A stretch of 12,939 bases of DNA, from assembly GCA_916048115.1 (NCBI GenBank), contig CAJZGQ010000018.1:1-12939 (forward strand), read 5' to 3'. Source of the stretch: an uncultured Streptococcus sp. (lineage in GTDB: Bacteria; Bacillota; Bacilli; Lactobacillales; Streptococcaceae). The translations under genes were made by a program, and so were the position numbers. The notes under the pieces are model-generated. The model saw nothing but the letters and a program-made list of their open reading frames with translations, did no database searches and was not told the DNA's origin. Positions 1 through 6,290 of this stretch are shown here, in pieces; within the stretch, counting starts at the first letter, position 1; each line of letters opens with the position of its first letter.

Positions 1-1391
1 AGCCTCATTCTGATATTGCTTTTGTGGATATGAAAAGTTTTTATGCTAGCTGTGAATGTGTCCGTCTGGGGCTCAACCCCTTGACGACTTCCCTTTGCGT
101 CATGAGCCGGAGCGACAATTCTGCTGGTCTGATTTTGGCCAGCTCTCCCGTTTTCAAACAAGTCTTTGGCAAGAATAATGTGAGCCGGAGCTACGACCTG
201 CCTTTTGATCTCAAGACCAGAAAATTCAATAGCTACGTCGCAAAAAAACAAGGATTGCCGACGGATCCAGGCTTTATTGCATCCATTGAATCCTGGGCCA
301 AGAGGACCCTGATTGTGCCGCCACGCATGAATGCCTACATTCAGGTCAATATGGAGATTCAGAAGGTTTTTCAGGAATTTGCGGCACCCGATGATATTTT
401 CCCTTACTCGATTGACGAAGGCTTTATCGATCTGACTTCTTCCTTAAATTATTTTATTCCAGATTCCTCCCTCTCGCGAAAGGAAAAACTGGACCTCCTT
501 TCTGCCAGGATCCAAAAAAGAATCTGGCAGGAAACTGGAATCTACTCTACCATCGGCCTCAGCAATGCCAATCCCCTTCTTGCTAAACTAGCCTTGGACA
601 ATGAAGCCAAGCATTGCCGAAATATGCGCTCCAATTGGTCTTATGAAGATGTAGAAAGTAAGGTCTGGAAACTGCCCCAGCTCACTGATTTTTGGGGCAT
701 TGGACGTCGTACGGAAAAACGATTGCAAAAGATCGGGATCACGTCGATTGCCGAACTGGCCCAGGCTCACCCAGATCTCTTAAAGAAAGAATTCGGAGTC
801 ATGGGGCTGCAACTGTGGTTCCATGCTCATGGCATTGATGAAAGCAATGTCCACAAACCTTATCGTCCGAAATCGCGAGGCATTGGTAACTCTCAAATCT
901 TGCCCTATGACTACCATCTACAAGCTGATATTGAACTGGTGTTTCGGGAGATGGCTGAGCAGGTGGCTATTCGCTTGCGACGGAAAAAAAAGAAGACCCA
1001 GCTGGTCTCCATTCATGCCTCCTACTCCAAAATCGAGGGGCTTCCGTCCATTCACTGCCAGCAAAAGATTGAGCCCACCCAATCCACCAAGGTTTTATCC
1101 GATACGGTTCTGCGGCTCTTTCGCTCCAAGTACGAAGGAGGCGCCATTCGCCAGATCGGTGTTTTTTATGGAGAACTTGTCGAGGAGTCTCTTCAACTCT
1201 TTTCTCTCTTTGAAGATCCAGTAGCCTTGGAAAAAGAGGAGAAACTCCAGCAGACGATTGACCGCATTCGGGACCAATTTGGCTTCGCCTCTCTTCAGAA
1301 AGGCTCCTCACTACTAGAAAACTCACGCGCCATTGCACGCAGTAAATTAACAGGCGGACATTCCGCAGGAGGCTTAGATGGATTAACATGA
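1..1391 (+). CDS. Y-family DNA polymerase, UmuC/UvrX-like (5' end cut by window)
   Basis: Translesion DNA polymerase expected to copy past damaged bases in the SOS-type response. The reading frame is open from position 3, so the true start lies left of the window. By comparison with relatives I recall, only about ten residues are missing. The first catalytic aspartate is in the FVDMKSFYAS motif (codon at 27-29), where the Tyr after SF sits at the steric-gate position. The second acidic pair is in SIDEGFIDL (codons 414-419), so the active site looks intact. A helix-hairpin-helix stretch (FWGIGRRTEKRLQKIG) follows in the thumb, then a little-finger domain. QLFSLF (1194-1211) resembles a sliding-clamp binding motif. 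The SCE in YASCECV matches UmuC. The stop overlaps the next start as ATGA, so the downstream gene is probably translationally coupled. The family call is firm; the exact orthologue (UmuC, UvrX, YqjW) is less so. Confidence 0.93.
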   Translation, partial: PHSDIAFVDMKSFYASCECVRLGLNPLTTSLCVMSRSDNSAGLILASSPVFKQVFGKNNVSRSYDLPFDLKTRKFNSYVAKKQGLPTDPGFIASIESWAKRTLIVPPRMNAYIQVNMEIQKVFQEFAAPDDIFPYSIDEGFIDLTSSLNYFIPDSSLSRKEKLDLLSARIQKRIWQETGIYSTIGLSNANPLLAKLALDNEAKHCRNMRSNWSYEDVESKVWKLPQLTDFWGIGRRTEKRLQKIGITSIAELAQAHPDLLKKEFGVMGLQLWFHAHGIDESNVHKPYRPKSRGIGNSQILPYDYHLQADIELVFREMAEQVAIRLRRKKKKTQLVSIHASYSKIEGLPSIHCQQKIEPTQSTKVLSDTVLRLFRSKYEGGAIRQIGVFYGELVEESLQLFSLFEDPVALEKEEKLQQTIDRIRDQFGFASLQKGSSLLENSRAIARSKLTGGHSAGGLDGLT

Positions 1392-1759
1392 TCGACCGTT
1401 CTTATCTCCCTTATCAATCTGCCCGCGAATTTCAAGATCGTGGCATGGCCAAATGGGCCGGCTTCTTTTTATCCGAGCACACAACTGCCCTGCATACAAA
1501 AGAAATTGACCGCAGTCAGCTCACAATTCTTCCACTTGCTGAACAGATCCAGCTCCTGGAGCAGGCCTTGCAACAACAAACGACGATCTCGATCACAATT
1601 CTAGAGGGGAATCAATTTGCAACCTACACAGGTTTGATTCACACCTTATCTGCTTCTGAGCTTCTTCTCAAAAGCGATGGCCACTACCACCGTCTCCTCG
1701 TAGACTCTATCATTTTTATTGAATCTGAGGAAACACCCTATGAAACCTATTCAGACTAA
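1388..1759 (+). CDS. YolD-like protein, partner of the Y-family polymerase
   Basis: A small protein of 123 residues. The segment RGMAKWAGFFLSEHTTAL near residues 18-35 matches the RGMxKWxPF...L signature I associate with the YolD-like family. In Gram-positive bacteria these genes usually sit directly after a UvrX/UmuC-type polymerase (YolD/UvrX and YqjX/YqjW in Bacillus). They are thought to act as UmuD-like accessory subunits, though that role is inferred for this protein. The start ATG overlaps the polymerase stop (ATGA) and the end overlaps the next gene by 20 bases, so the three genes form one tight transcription unit. The middle (residues 40-70) is Gln- and Leu-rich and probably helical. 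No membrane segment or signal peptide is visible. Confidence 0.8.
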   Translation: MIDRSYLPYQSAREFQDRGMAKWAGFFLSEHTTALHTKEIDRSQLTILPLAEQIQLLEQALQQQTTISITILEGNQFATYTGLIHTLSASELLLKSDGHYHRLLVDSIIFIESEETPYETYSD

Positions 1760-2066
1760 ACACGAATTACAATTTGATTATTTTTCGGAGAATTACCACC
1801 AATTTGAGACGGACTTTTACAAGTGGGCCGCTACTTCTACACCGCTTGTCTTTTTAGAAGACGATATTCTCCACTCTATGGCAGCAGGCCAGCGAAACTA
1901 CTTTCGTCTTCACCACACCAAAAGTCGGGATCATCGAGACCATTATTTCTATTTTAAGGTTTCCACACTCTCCCAATCACCACTGACCCGTATTTACGCT
2001 TATACAGGACATCACTTACAAAAGATAGTTCCTCATCAAACAGAGAAAAAGGATAGCTTGATCTAA
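1740..2066 (+). CDS. Small DUF5960-like protein, third gene of the polymerase cassette
   Basis: A protein of 108 residues with no known function. I associate the segment FDYFSENYHQFETDFYKW followed by TPLVFLEDDIL with the streptococcal DUF5960 family; this is recall, not a search. The frame is open from an upstream ATG at 1719. I chose ATG 1740 (MKPIQTKHEL) because TGAGGAAA lies at a normal ribosome-binding distance before it. The gene then overlaps the YolD-like gene by 20 bases in another frame. The protein is soluble, rich in aromatic residues and histidine, and basic toward the C-terminus. A terminator follows directly. Position and coupling suggest a job linked to the polymerase, but nothing in the sequence proves it. 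Confidence 0.7.
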   Translation: MKPIQTKHELQFDYFSENYHQFETDFYKWAATSTPLVFLEDDILHSMAAGQRNYFRLHHTKSRDHRDHYFYFKVSTLSQSPLTRIYAYTGHHLQKIVPHQTEKKDSLI

Positions 2067-2081
2067 GAAGCTATCCTTTTT
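2046..2081. terminator. Bidirectional intrinsic terminator between polymerase cassette and yebC
   Basis: Perfect 14-base arms (2046-2059 and 2068-2081) around an 8-base loop. The stem core is GGATAGCTT/AAGCTATCC, flanked by AAAAA on the left and TTTTT on the right, so it gives a U-tract in both directions. It lies between two convergent units and overlaps the end of the DUF5960-like gene. Confidence 0.9.
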
Positions 2082-2118
2082 CTTGATTTATGGGATTCAC
2101 TACAGTCCTTACGAGTGA

Positions 2119-2835
2119 TTAGAATCCATCTACGTTGGTGTAGATTTTTTGTACGTCCTCGTCGTCTTCAAGAACGCTGTAAAGTTTTTCAAATGTTTCC
2201 AAATCTTCACCTGACAACTCAACTTCTGATTGAGGAATCATTTCCAATTCTGTTACTTGGAATTCTTCGACACCTGATTCACGCAAAGCAACGATTGCTT
2301 TGTGAAGATCAGTTGGAGCAGTGTAGACTGTGATCGTTCCTTCTTCTGCTTCGACATCATCTACATCCACATCTGCTTCAAGCAAAAGCTCAAAGATGGC
2401 ATCGGCATCATCACCAGCAAAGACGATAACTCCCTTGTTGTCAAAGAGGTAAGATACAGAACCTGAAGCTCCCATGTTCCCACCGTTTTTACCAAAAGCA
2501 GCACGGACATTGGCAGCTGTACGGTTAACGTTTGAAGTCAAAGTATCAACGATCAACATCGAACCATTTGGTCCAAATCCTTCGTAACGTCCTTCTGTAA
2601 AGGTTTCGTCAGTGTTTCCTTTTGCCTTATCAATCGCTTTATCAATCACGTGTTTTGGCACTTGCGCTTGTTTAGCACGGTCAATAACGAATCTCAAAGC
2701 AGTATTTAGTTCTGGATCTGGTTCACCCTTTTTAGCAGCTACATAGATCTCCACACCAAATTTGGCATACACTTTTGAGTTGGCACCATCTTTGGCAGTT
2801 TTCTTGGCAACAATATTGGCCCATTTACGTCCCAT
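2119..2835 (-). CDS. yebC: YebC/PmpR/TACO1 family protein (YebC2-type)
   Basis: A 238-residue protein of full family length. It begins [21 protein letters not shown], typical of the Gram-positive YebC2/YeeN-type branch, and has the conserved stretches [23 protein letters not shown] and [18 protein letters not shown]. It is usually annotated as a transcriptional regulator. Work I recall on Gram-positive and mitochondrial relatives instead supports a translation factor that relieves ribosome stalling, for example at proline runs. The start ATG is preceded by AAGGAG about nine bases upstream and by an extended -10 promoter. The acidic C-terminus (residues 205-235) is normal for the family. The gene is monocistronic: a terminator lies on its 3' side and its own promoter on its 5' side. 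Confidence 0.95.
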   Translation of the reverse strand: MGRKWANIVAKKTAKDGANSKVYAKFGVEIYVAAKKGEPDPELNTALRFVIDRAKQAQVPKHVIDKAIDKAKGNTDETFTEGRYEGFGPNGSMLIVDTLTSNVNRTAANVRAAFGKNGGNMGASGSVSYLFDNKGVIVFAGDDADAIFELLLEADVDVDDVEAEEGTITVYTAPTDLHKAIVALRESGVEEFQVTELEMIPQSEVELSGEDLETFEKLYSVLEDDEDVQKIYTNVDGF

Positions 2836-2879
2836 GAGGATTCTCCTTAAATTTTTTCAAATTATTTTCAATCTTTAAC

Positions 2880-2888
2880 ATTATATCA
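2880..2888 (-). promoter_or_regulatory. Extended -10 promoter of yebC
   Basis: Minus-strand TGATATAAT is a perfect TATAAT with the TGn extension, 45 bases before the yebC start. No good -35 is seen 16-18 bases upstream, which is common for extended -10 promoters. Confidence 0.7.
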
Positions 2889-2987
2889 CAAATCATCGCA
2901 GTTAGACTAGATTTTTCTATTTTTAGAAAGGGGATTTTATAGGAATTTTCTTCGAGTTGGGAATTTTAAATAGCTATCCTAACTATC

Positions 2988-3031
2988 AAAAAGCTCCTCT
3001 TTTAAAGACTTAATAATGATCTTTAAAAGAG
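2988..3031 (-). terminator. Intrinsic terminator of yefM-yoeB, overlapping the yoeB end
   Basis: A 12-bp perfect stem, CTCTTTTAAAGA (3020-3031 on the minus strand) with TCTTTAAAAGAG (2997-3008), separated by an 11-base loop. A minus-strand T5 follows at 2988-2992 after GAGC. The first arm lies inside the last codons of yoeB and the stop codon falls in the loop. Confidence 0.8.
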
Positions 3032-3264
3032 AGGAAAGCGACACCTGACTCATCTAGCATATAAATCAGGCGATTCTCTGCATCAATCCGTCTTGACCAT
3101 GCTCCTTGAAAGTCATATTTCAAGGGCTCAGGCTTACCAATCCCTGAAAATGGGTCCCTTTGGATCTCTTTGATAAGGGTATTGATTCGCTTCAGTGTTT
3201 TTTTGTCCTGACTTTGCCAGTAACAATAATCCTTCCAGGCATCTTCTGTAAACTTGAGTAACAT
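3010..3264 (-). CDS. yoeB: YoeB/Txe family mRNA interferase toxin
   Basis: An 84-residue RelE-fold toxin that cleaves mRNA on the ribosome in this family. It aligns by eye with E. coli YoeB throughout: WKDYCYWQSQDKKTLKRINTLI, then DPFSGIGKPEPLK, then WSRRIDAENRLIYM, and the terminal DHY. The residues known as catalytic in YoeB are all present: Glu46, Arg65, His83 and Tyr84, plus Arg59. The toxin therefore looks active. It starts three bases after the antitoxin stop, with GAGGGG in the antitoxin end as ribosome binding site, the usual antitoxin-first arrangement. Its last codons form one arm of the terminator. Confidence 0.95.
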   Translation of the reverse strand: MLLKFTEDAWKDYCYWQSQDKKTLKRINTLIKEIQRDPFSGIGKPEPLKYDFQGAWSRRIDAENRLIYMLDESGVAFLSFKDHY

Positions 3265-3267
3265 CCG

Positions 3268-3522
3268 TTACCCCTCAATCTCATGGAGTTGAACCTGACC
3301 AGCTCGGACTTCTGCCATGCCCCGCAAGACCTTATCTGACAATTCCTTGTTCTGAGCTAGTCTCAGGGTTTCTTGTAGGCTGTCCCACTCGCTCTTAGAG
3401 ATGACCACAATATCTTCGTCTGGATTCTTATTCACGACTGTCAAAGGCTCAAACTCATCATTCACCTTCTTCATATAATCCTTCAAATGATTGCGGAATG
3501 TTGAATAAACGACTGCTTCCAT
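3268..3522 (-). CDS. yefM: YefM/Axe family antitoxin and autorepressor
   Basis: A Phd/YefM-type antitoxin that neutralises YoeB and, with it, represses its own promoter. The N-terminal part (MEAVVYSTFRNHLKDYMKKVNDEFEPLTVV) forms the DNA-binding and dimer domain. DIVVISKSEWDSLQETLRL is the family hallmark, and the acidic tail HEIEG should contact the toxin. An ATG six bases further upstream (3528) would add two residues. I chose 3522 because GAGG lies seven bases before it but almost abuts the upstream ATG. The protein has 84 residues. A strong promoter and a palindromic operator lie just upstream. Confidence 0.93.
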   Translation of the reverse strand: MEAVVYSTFRNHLKDYMKKVNDEFEPLTVVNKNPDEDIVVISKSEWDSLQETLRLAQNKELSDKVLRGMAEVRAGQVQLHEIEG

Positions 3523-3552
3523 GACCATACCTCATTCTACCTCTTTTCTATT

Positions 3553-3581
3553 ATTATACATGAAAAAGAAAAACTTGTCAG
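3553..3581 (-). promoter_or_regulatory. Promoter of yefM-yoeB
   Basis: Minus-strand CTGACA (3576-3581) and TATAAT (3553-3558) with a 17-base spacer. This is a near-consensus sigma-A promoter, about 30 bases upstream of the antitoxin start. The -35 box overlaps the operator repeat. Confidence 0.87.
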
Positions 3582-3596
3582 GAACTTGTACAAGTT
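3572..3596. promoter_or_regulatory. YefM operator: palindrome with TGTACA core plus one half-site
   Basis: AACTTGTACAAGTT (3583-3596) is a perfect 14-bp palindrome with the TGTACA core known from yefM operators in other bacteria. A further half-site, AACTTGT (3572-3578), lies exactly 11 bp away, one helical turn, and overlaps the -35 box. This long-palindrome-plus-short-site layout fits conditional repression by the YefM-YoeB complex. Confidence 0.75.
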
Positions 3597-3642
3597 TTTC
3601 CCTCTCCACTTAATTATTCGTAAAAAAGCTTCTAAATTTGGT

Positions 3643-3685
3643 AAAAAAAAATCTACTGTCTAAAAGGAATTTTTAGACAGTAGAT
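3643..3685 (-). terminator. Intrinsic terminator after tmcAL
   Basis: A 15-bp perfect stem (arms 3651-3665 and 3671-3685, core TACTGTCTAAAA) with a five-base loop. On the minus strand a run of nine T follows. It closes the methyltransferase-tmcAL unit and insulates the yefM promoter just beyond it. Confidence 0.9.
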
Positions 3686-3758
3686 AAACATTGTTTCCGT
3701 ATATCATAAACTTCTTGCCTTATGTGAATGTGTGCAGAGAAAATTTACGTCAGACTGT

Positions 3759-4853
3759 TTATTCTTCCATTCTCACTGGCACCCGCCCCCAGATCTGCTC
3801 TGGCAATTGGGGATGGCCTAGTTGATACACCTGATCGGCTTGCTGGGTCAAACTGTCCCAAGGTTCCTTACCGATTCGGGTCACCAAGTCCACTTGACCT
3901 TTTAGTGATTTGAGATGAGCTTGTCCCTTTGCGGAAAATCCTAAGACATGAATGGCATCGGGAAGAGCTTGATCCATCGCTCCTACCAAGATGTAGGTCA
4001 AGATGCGGCGCACACGAGCCTTAGTATAACGCTTGGTTGCGACTTCCTCCACCAATTCTTCCACAGAGCTAGCACTTCGAACCGCATCATTTATCCGATT
4101 GGCCAGTTCTTCATTGACTTGAAAAATCTGTGTCAGATCTGGATGGGTTAGGATTTGATAACGGAGCAGTTGGTCATAATTCTCCCAAGATACCTGTGGA
4201 GCCGACTGAAAGAGTTGGCTATTGGGCATGAATCTAGCAACAAAGTCCTGATCTTCCTTGTGTAGGCGTAGACTAGTCGCAGAAGCATAGGCCACCTCTT
4301 TTTCTTCTGAATGGTAGCCCGCACCCTGGCGCTGGACGGGCTTAAGCACAATCCCCTTCCCAGCACAAGCCTTGGCATAAGCCAGCCCTAGAATATGATT
4401 GGGAGTATCCCCTGTGAACTCCACTCCAGCAAAGGTTTCCCACATTTTTTGCGTTTTCTGTGGATAGGATAAATCTTCTGGAAGACTTCGCAGGAAAGTT
4501 TCCATTTCCGCCTCTTTCTCCGCATAAACTGTAGCAATCGCTTGGTAATCTAAGACTTCTTCTGTCCCAAAGGTCAATTGGTCGATTCCCAGACGGGACA
4601 AGATTTCTACCGCTCCCTTGGCAAAATGATCAGCCGACTGAACAGCCACGAGAAAGGGGAGCTCGACCACCAGATCCGCCCCACTTTCCAAAGCCATCTG
4701 CGCGCGAATCCACTTGTCTACAATGGCAGGCTCGCCACGTTGAACAAAATTCCCAGACATAGCGACGATTTTCACCCCTTCTGCCTGTTCCAGCAAGTAC
4801 TTGTGACCATTGTGAAAGGGATTAAATTCTGCAATAATACCTGTAACTGTCAT
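3759..4853 (-). CDS. tmcAL: tRNA(Met) cytidine acetate ligase TmcAL (YlbM family)
   Basis: An enzyme that forms N4-acetylcytidine at the wobble base of elongator tRNA-Met, using acetate and ATP. The N-terminal nucleotidyltransferase signature is clear: [13 protein letters not shown] (residues 5-17) is the HxGH motif. It is followed by [13 protein letters not shown] (32-44) and [22 protein letters not shown] (46-67). The C-terminal half is helical and gives tRNA contacts in the family. At 364 residues it is somewhat shorter than the roughly 400-residue Bacillus enzyme but shows no break. It starts six bases after the methyltransferase stop, with AGGA around that stop as ribosome binding site, so the two genes are co-transcribed. 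Older annotations call it a generic nucleotidyltransferase. Confidence 0.95.
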   Translation of the reverse strand: MTVTGIIAEFNPFHNGHKYLLEQAEGVKIVAMSGNFVQRGEPAIVDKWIRAQMALESGADLVVELPFLVAVQSADHFAKGAVEILSRLGIDQLTFGTEEVLDYQAIATVYAEKEAEMETFLRSLPEDLSYPQKTQKMWETFAGVEFTGDTPNHILGLAYAKACAGKGIVLKPVQRQGAGYHSEEKEVAYASATSLRLHKEDQDFVARFMPNSQLFQSAPQVSWENYDQLLRYQILTHPDLTQIFQVNEELANRINDAVRSASSVEELVEEVATKRYTKARVRRILTYILVGAMDQALPDAIHVLGFSAKGQAHLKSLKGQVDLVTRIGKEPWDSLTQQADQVYQLGHPQLPEQIWGRVPVRMEE

Positions 4854-4859
4854 GCTGTC

Positions 4860-5606
4860 CTACTTCTGTGCTACAAAAAACCAACGTTTGCTGGTCTTTG
4901 TCGGCTCCTTATCTTCAAAGTCTGCGTACAATTTGAAAGATTTAAAGCCAGCCTGCTCCAATAAGATGTCATAGGTTAAAACTTCATAAGTGCGTTCCTC
5001 ATGGACTTCATCGTGCCGACTAAAGCTGCCATCCTCTTCTTGGACAAAGAAGGTCAGCTCATGGACGATCGAGTGAGGTGCCGCATCCTCATAGGTATCC
5101 CAGAGCATGGCAAAGTCTTCTGCATTTTCGTGGTAAGAATAGCCTGGAAAAACCTCATCCGTCTGGTAGGTCGAATGGACATCAAAGATAAAGACCCCGT
5201 CCTCATTGAGGGCACTGTAGACTTCTTTGAAGACATCCCCTACTTCTACCTCGTCCTGCATATAACAGATAGAATCGGAATAGCAGGTTACAAAGTCATA
5301 AGTGCCTGCTTGTGACAGGTCCAGCATATTGCCCTCGATAAAATCAATTTTCTGCTTGGCTGAAGCAGCTCTTTTTTCAGCAATTTTCAGCATGTCCGCA
5401 CTCAGGTCTAATCCTGTCACATCAAAACCAGCTTGGGAAAAGCGAACAGACTGAATCCCTGTCCCACAAGCCAATTCCAGTAATTTTTTCTTATTTTTTG
5501 TCTTTGGGAGATGGCGGAGGGAAAAATCCGTCCACAAATCATACAGACTATCATCCATGACCGCATCGTAGACCGCCGCAAACGTTTCATAAGTCGCCAT
5601 ATTCAT
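4860..5606 (-). CDS. Class I SAM-dependent methyltransferase
   Basis: A soluble methyltransferase of 248 residues with unknown substrate. Motif I, LELACGTG (residues 43-50), and the post-I acidic loop GLDLSADML (65-73) bind S-adenosylmethionine. EGNMLDL (91-97) and DFVTCYSDSICYM continue the Rossmann fold, and a beta-rich C-terminal part follows. The frame stays open to a TTG at 5669, but that extension runs through a long palindrome and gives an unlikely N-terminus. ATG 5606 (MNMATYETF) or ATG 5600 (MATYETF) is preferred. Neither has a strong ribosome binding site. It is translated just upstream of tmcAL and has stayed linked to rsfS and tmcAL in the streptococcal gene orders I recall, which hints at RNA or ribosome modification but does not prove it. 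Confidence 0.88.
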   Translation of the reverse strand: MNMATYETFAAVYDAVMDDSLYDLWTDFSLRHLPKTKNKKKLLELACGTGIQSVRFSQAGFDVTGLDLSADMLKIAEKRAASAKQKIDFIEGNMLDLSQAGTYDFVTCYSDSICYMQDEVEVGDVFKEVYSALNEDGVFIFDVHSTYQTDEVFPGYSYHENAEDFAMLWDTYEDAAPHSIVHELTFFVQEEDGSFSRHDEVHEERTYEVLTYDILLEQAGFKSFKLYADFEDKEPTKTSKRWFFVAQK

Positions 5607-5613
5607 GATACCA

Positions 5614-5707
5614 AGTCCGTCCGTAATCCGATAGAAAATTAGGAGCACGACGATGGAGCTAAACTCCAAGGAGTGCTATCTATTTTCCGAGGAGTACAGG
5701 ACGGGTT
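5614..5707. repeat. Long imperfect palindrome abutting the methyltransferase start
   Basis: Paired blocks share one register: CCGTCC (5617-5622) with GGACGG (5699-5704), GAAAAT (5634-5639) with ATTTTC (5682-5687), and AGCAC (5644-5648) with GTGCT (5673-5677). GGAG (5655-5658) with CTCC (5664-5667) forms the tip, shifted by one base. The near-constant register over about 90 bases argues against chance. Confidence 0.65.
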
Positions 5708-5745
5708 CAAATCCTTTCTAAGATACAAAGAGCGTTAAAAGCAAA

Positions 5746-5804
5746 GAGAAAATAGGAAACTTTCTGCCGTATCCTCAGATACAAAGGAAGTTACTCTTTT
5801 TCTC
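5746..5804. repeat. Nested hairpin, 59 bases
   Basis: GAGAAAA (5746-5752) pairs with TTTTCTC (5798-5804), AACTT (5758-5762) with AAGTT (5788-5792), and GTATC (5769-5773) with GATAC (5778-5782) around a four-base loop. There are internal loops between the blocks. No T-run follows on either strand, so it is not a plain terminator. Confidence 0.55.
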
Positions 5805-5815
5805 ACAGCTTTTAG

Positions 5816-5849
5816 CTCGTGTTCAATTATCGAACTAACCAAACACGAG
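5816..5849. repeat. Inverted repeat CTCGTGTT/AACACGAG with inner dyad
   Basis: Perfect 8-bp arms enclose 18 bases. Overlapping the left arm is a separate 15-bp near-perfect dyad, GTTCAATTATCGAAC (5821-5835), the size and form of a helix-turn-helix operator. No regulator can be named. Confidence 0.45.
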
Positions 5850-5885
5850 GCCCCATCCTTTCTTTCCATAGAATTTCAATTTAAC

Positions 5886-5916
5886 CAACAAAACTCAGTT
5901 GCTACCAACTGAGTTT
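5886..5916 (-). terminator. Intrinsic terminator after rsfS
   Basis: An 11-bp perfect stem (5891-5901 and 5906-5916, core ACTCAGTTG) with loop CTAC. It begins six bases beyond the rsfS stop. On the minus strand it continues into TTTTGTT, a moderate U-tract. It is the likely end of the yqeG-rsfS operon. Confidence 0.8.
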
Positions 5917-5922
5917 ACCTGC

Positions 5923-6276
5923 TTATGCTAGGGCTGCTGAAAGATCGACAGCACTTGCTTCGTGCCATAGCTTTTCTAGGTTATAGTGGGCACGCATTTC
6001 TTCTGAGAAGACATGGACCACCACACTACCTAAGTCAAGAAGGACCCAACCTCCAGCTGAATCACCTTCGACGTGGCTGGCATTGCCACCAGCTTCAACG
6101 ACCTTCTCGCGAATATTTTCAGCGATAGCCTCCAATTGACGGCTATTCATAGAGCTTGCGATGACAAAGTAGTCTGTCACGCTGGTTAAGCTTTGAACAT
6201 CCAAAGCTACAATGTCTTCTGCACGCTTTTCATCTGCTGCTTTGACAACTAGTTCAAGTAGTTCTTTTTCTTTCAT
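5923..6276 (-). CDS. rsfS: Ribosome silencing factor RsfS (YbeB/iojap family)
   Basis: This protein binds L14 (uL14) on the 50S subunit and blocks joining with 30S when nutrients are short. The 117-residue length fits the family. Conserved stretches are [35 protein letters not shown] and the later [34 protein letters not shown]. The frame is open further upstream, but ATG 6276 ([10 protein letters not shown]) has GAGGA at the right distance, and the extra 21 residues would run back into the preceding gene. It is the last gene of the operon, 14 bases after the cysteine hydrolase stop, and a terminator follows. Confidence 0.95.
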   Translation of the reverse strand: MKEKELLELVVKAADEKRAEDIVALDVQSLTSVTDYFVIASSMNSRQLEAIAENIREKVVEAGGNASHVEGDSAGGWVLLDLGSVVVHVFSEEMRAHYNLEKLWHEASAVDLSAALA

Positions 6277-6290
6277 GTAATCCTCTTTCC

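Larger units (their letters stand above)
5607..5890. other. Palindrome-rich intergenic region upstream of the methyltransferase
   Basis: The only long gap in the window without a gene. It holds an imperfect palindrome in one register (5614-5707), a 59-base nested hairpin (5746-5804), and 8-bp arms CTCGTGTT/AACACGAG (5816-5823, 5842-5849) with a smaller dyad inside. A direct repeat AGATACAAAG occurs at 5721-5730 and 5777-5786. No convincing promoter or ORF is visible. It could be the methyltransferase mRNA leader, an inserted repeat element, or both. Confidence 0.6.

Noticed and set aside
967..1389. 140-codon minus-strand ORF opposite the polymerase
   Set aside because: Antisense shadow of a well-supported polymerase C-terminus with no domain or ribosome binding site.
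5607..5669. N-terminal extension of the methyltransferase from TTG 5669
   Set aside because: It would translate through the long palindrome, gives a hydrophobic stretch unlike the family start as I recall it, and has no ribosome binding site. ATG 5606 or 5600 fits MATYETFAAVYD-type starts.
5699..5720. tRNA T-loop-like sequence GGGTTCAAATCC on the plus strand
   Set aside because: The T-stem has a mismatch, and no acceptor, D or anticodon arms pair correctly around it. It is not a tRNA or tmRNA.
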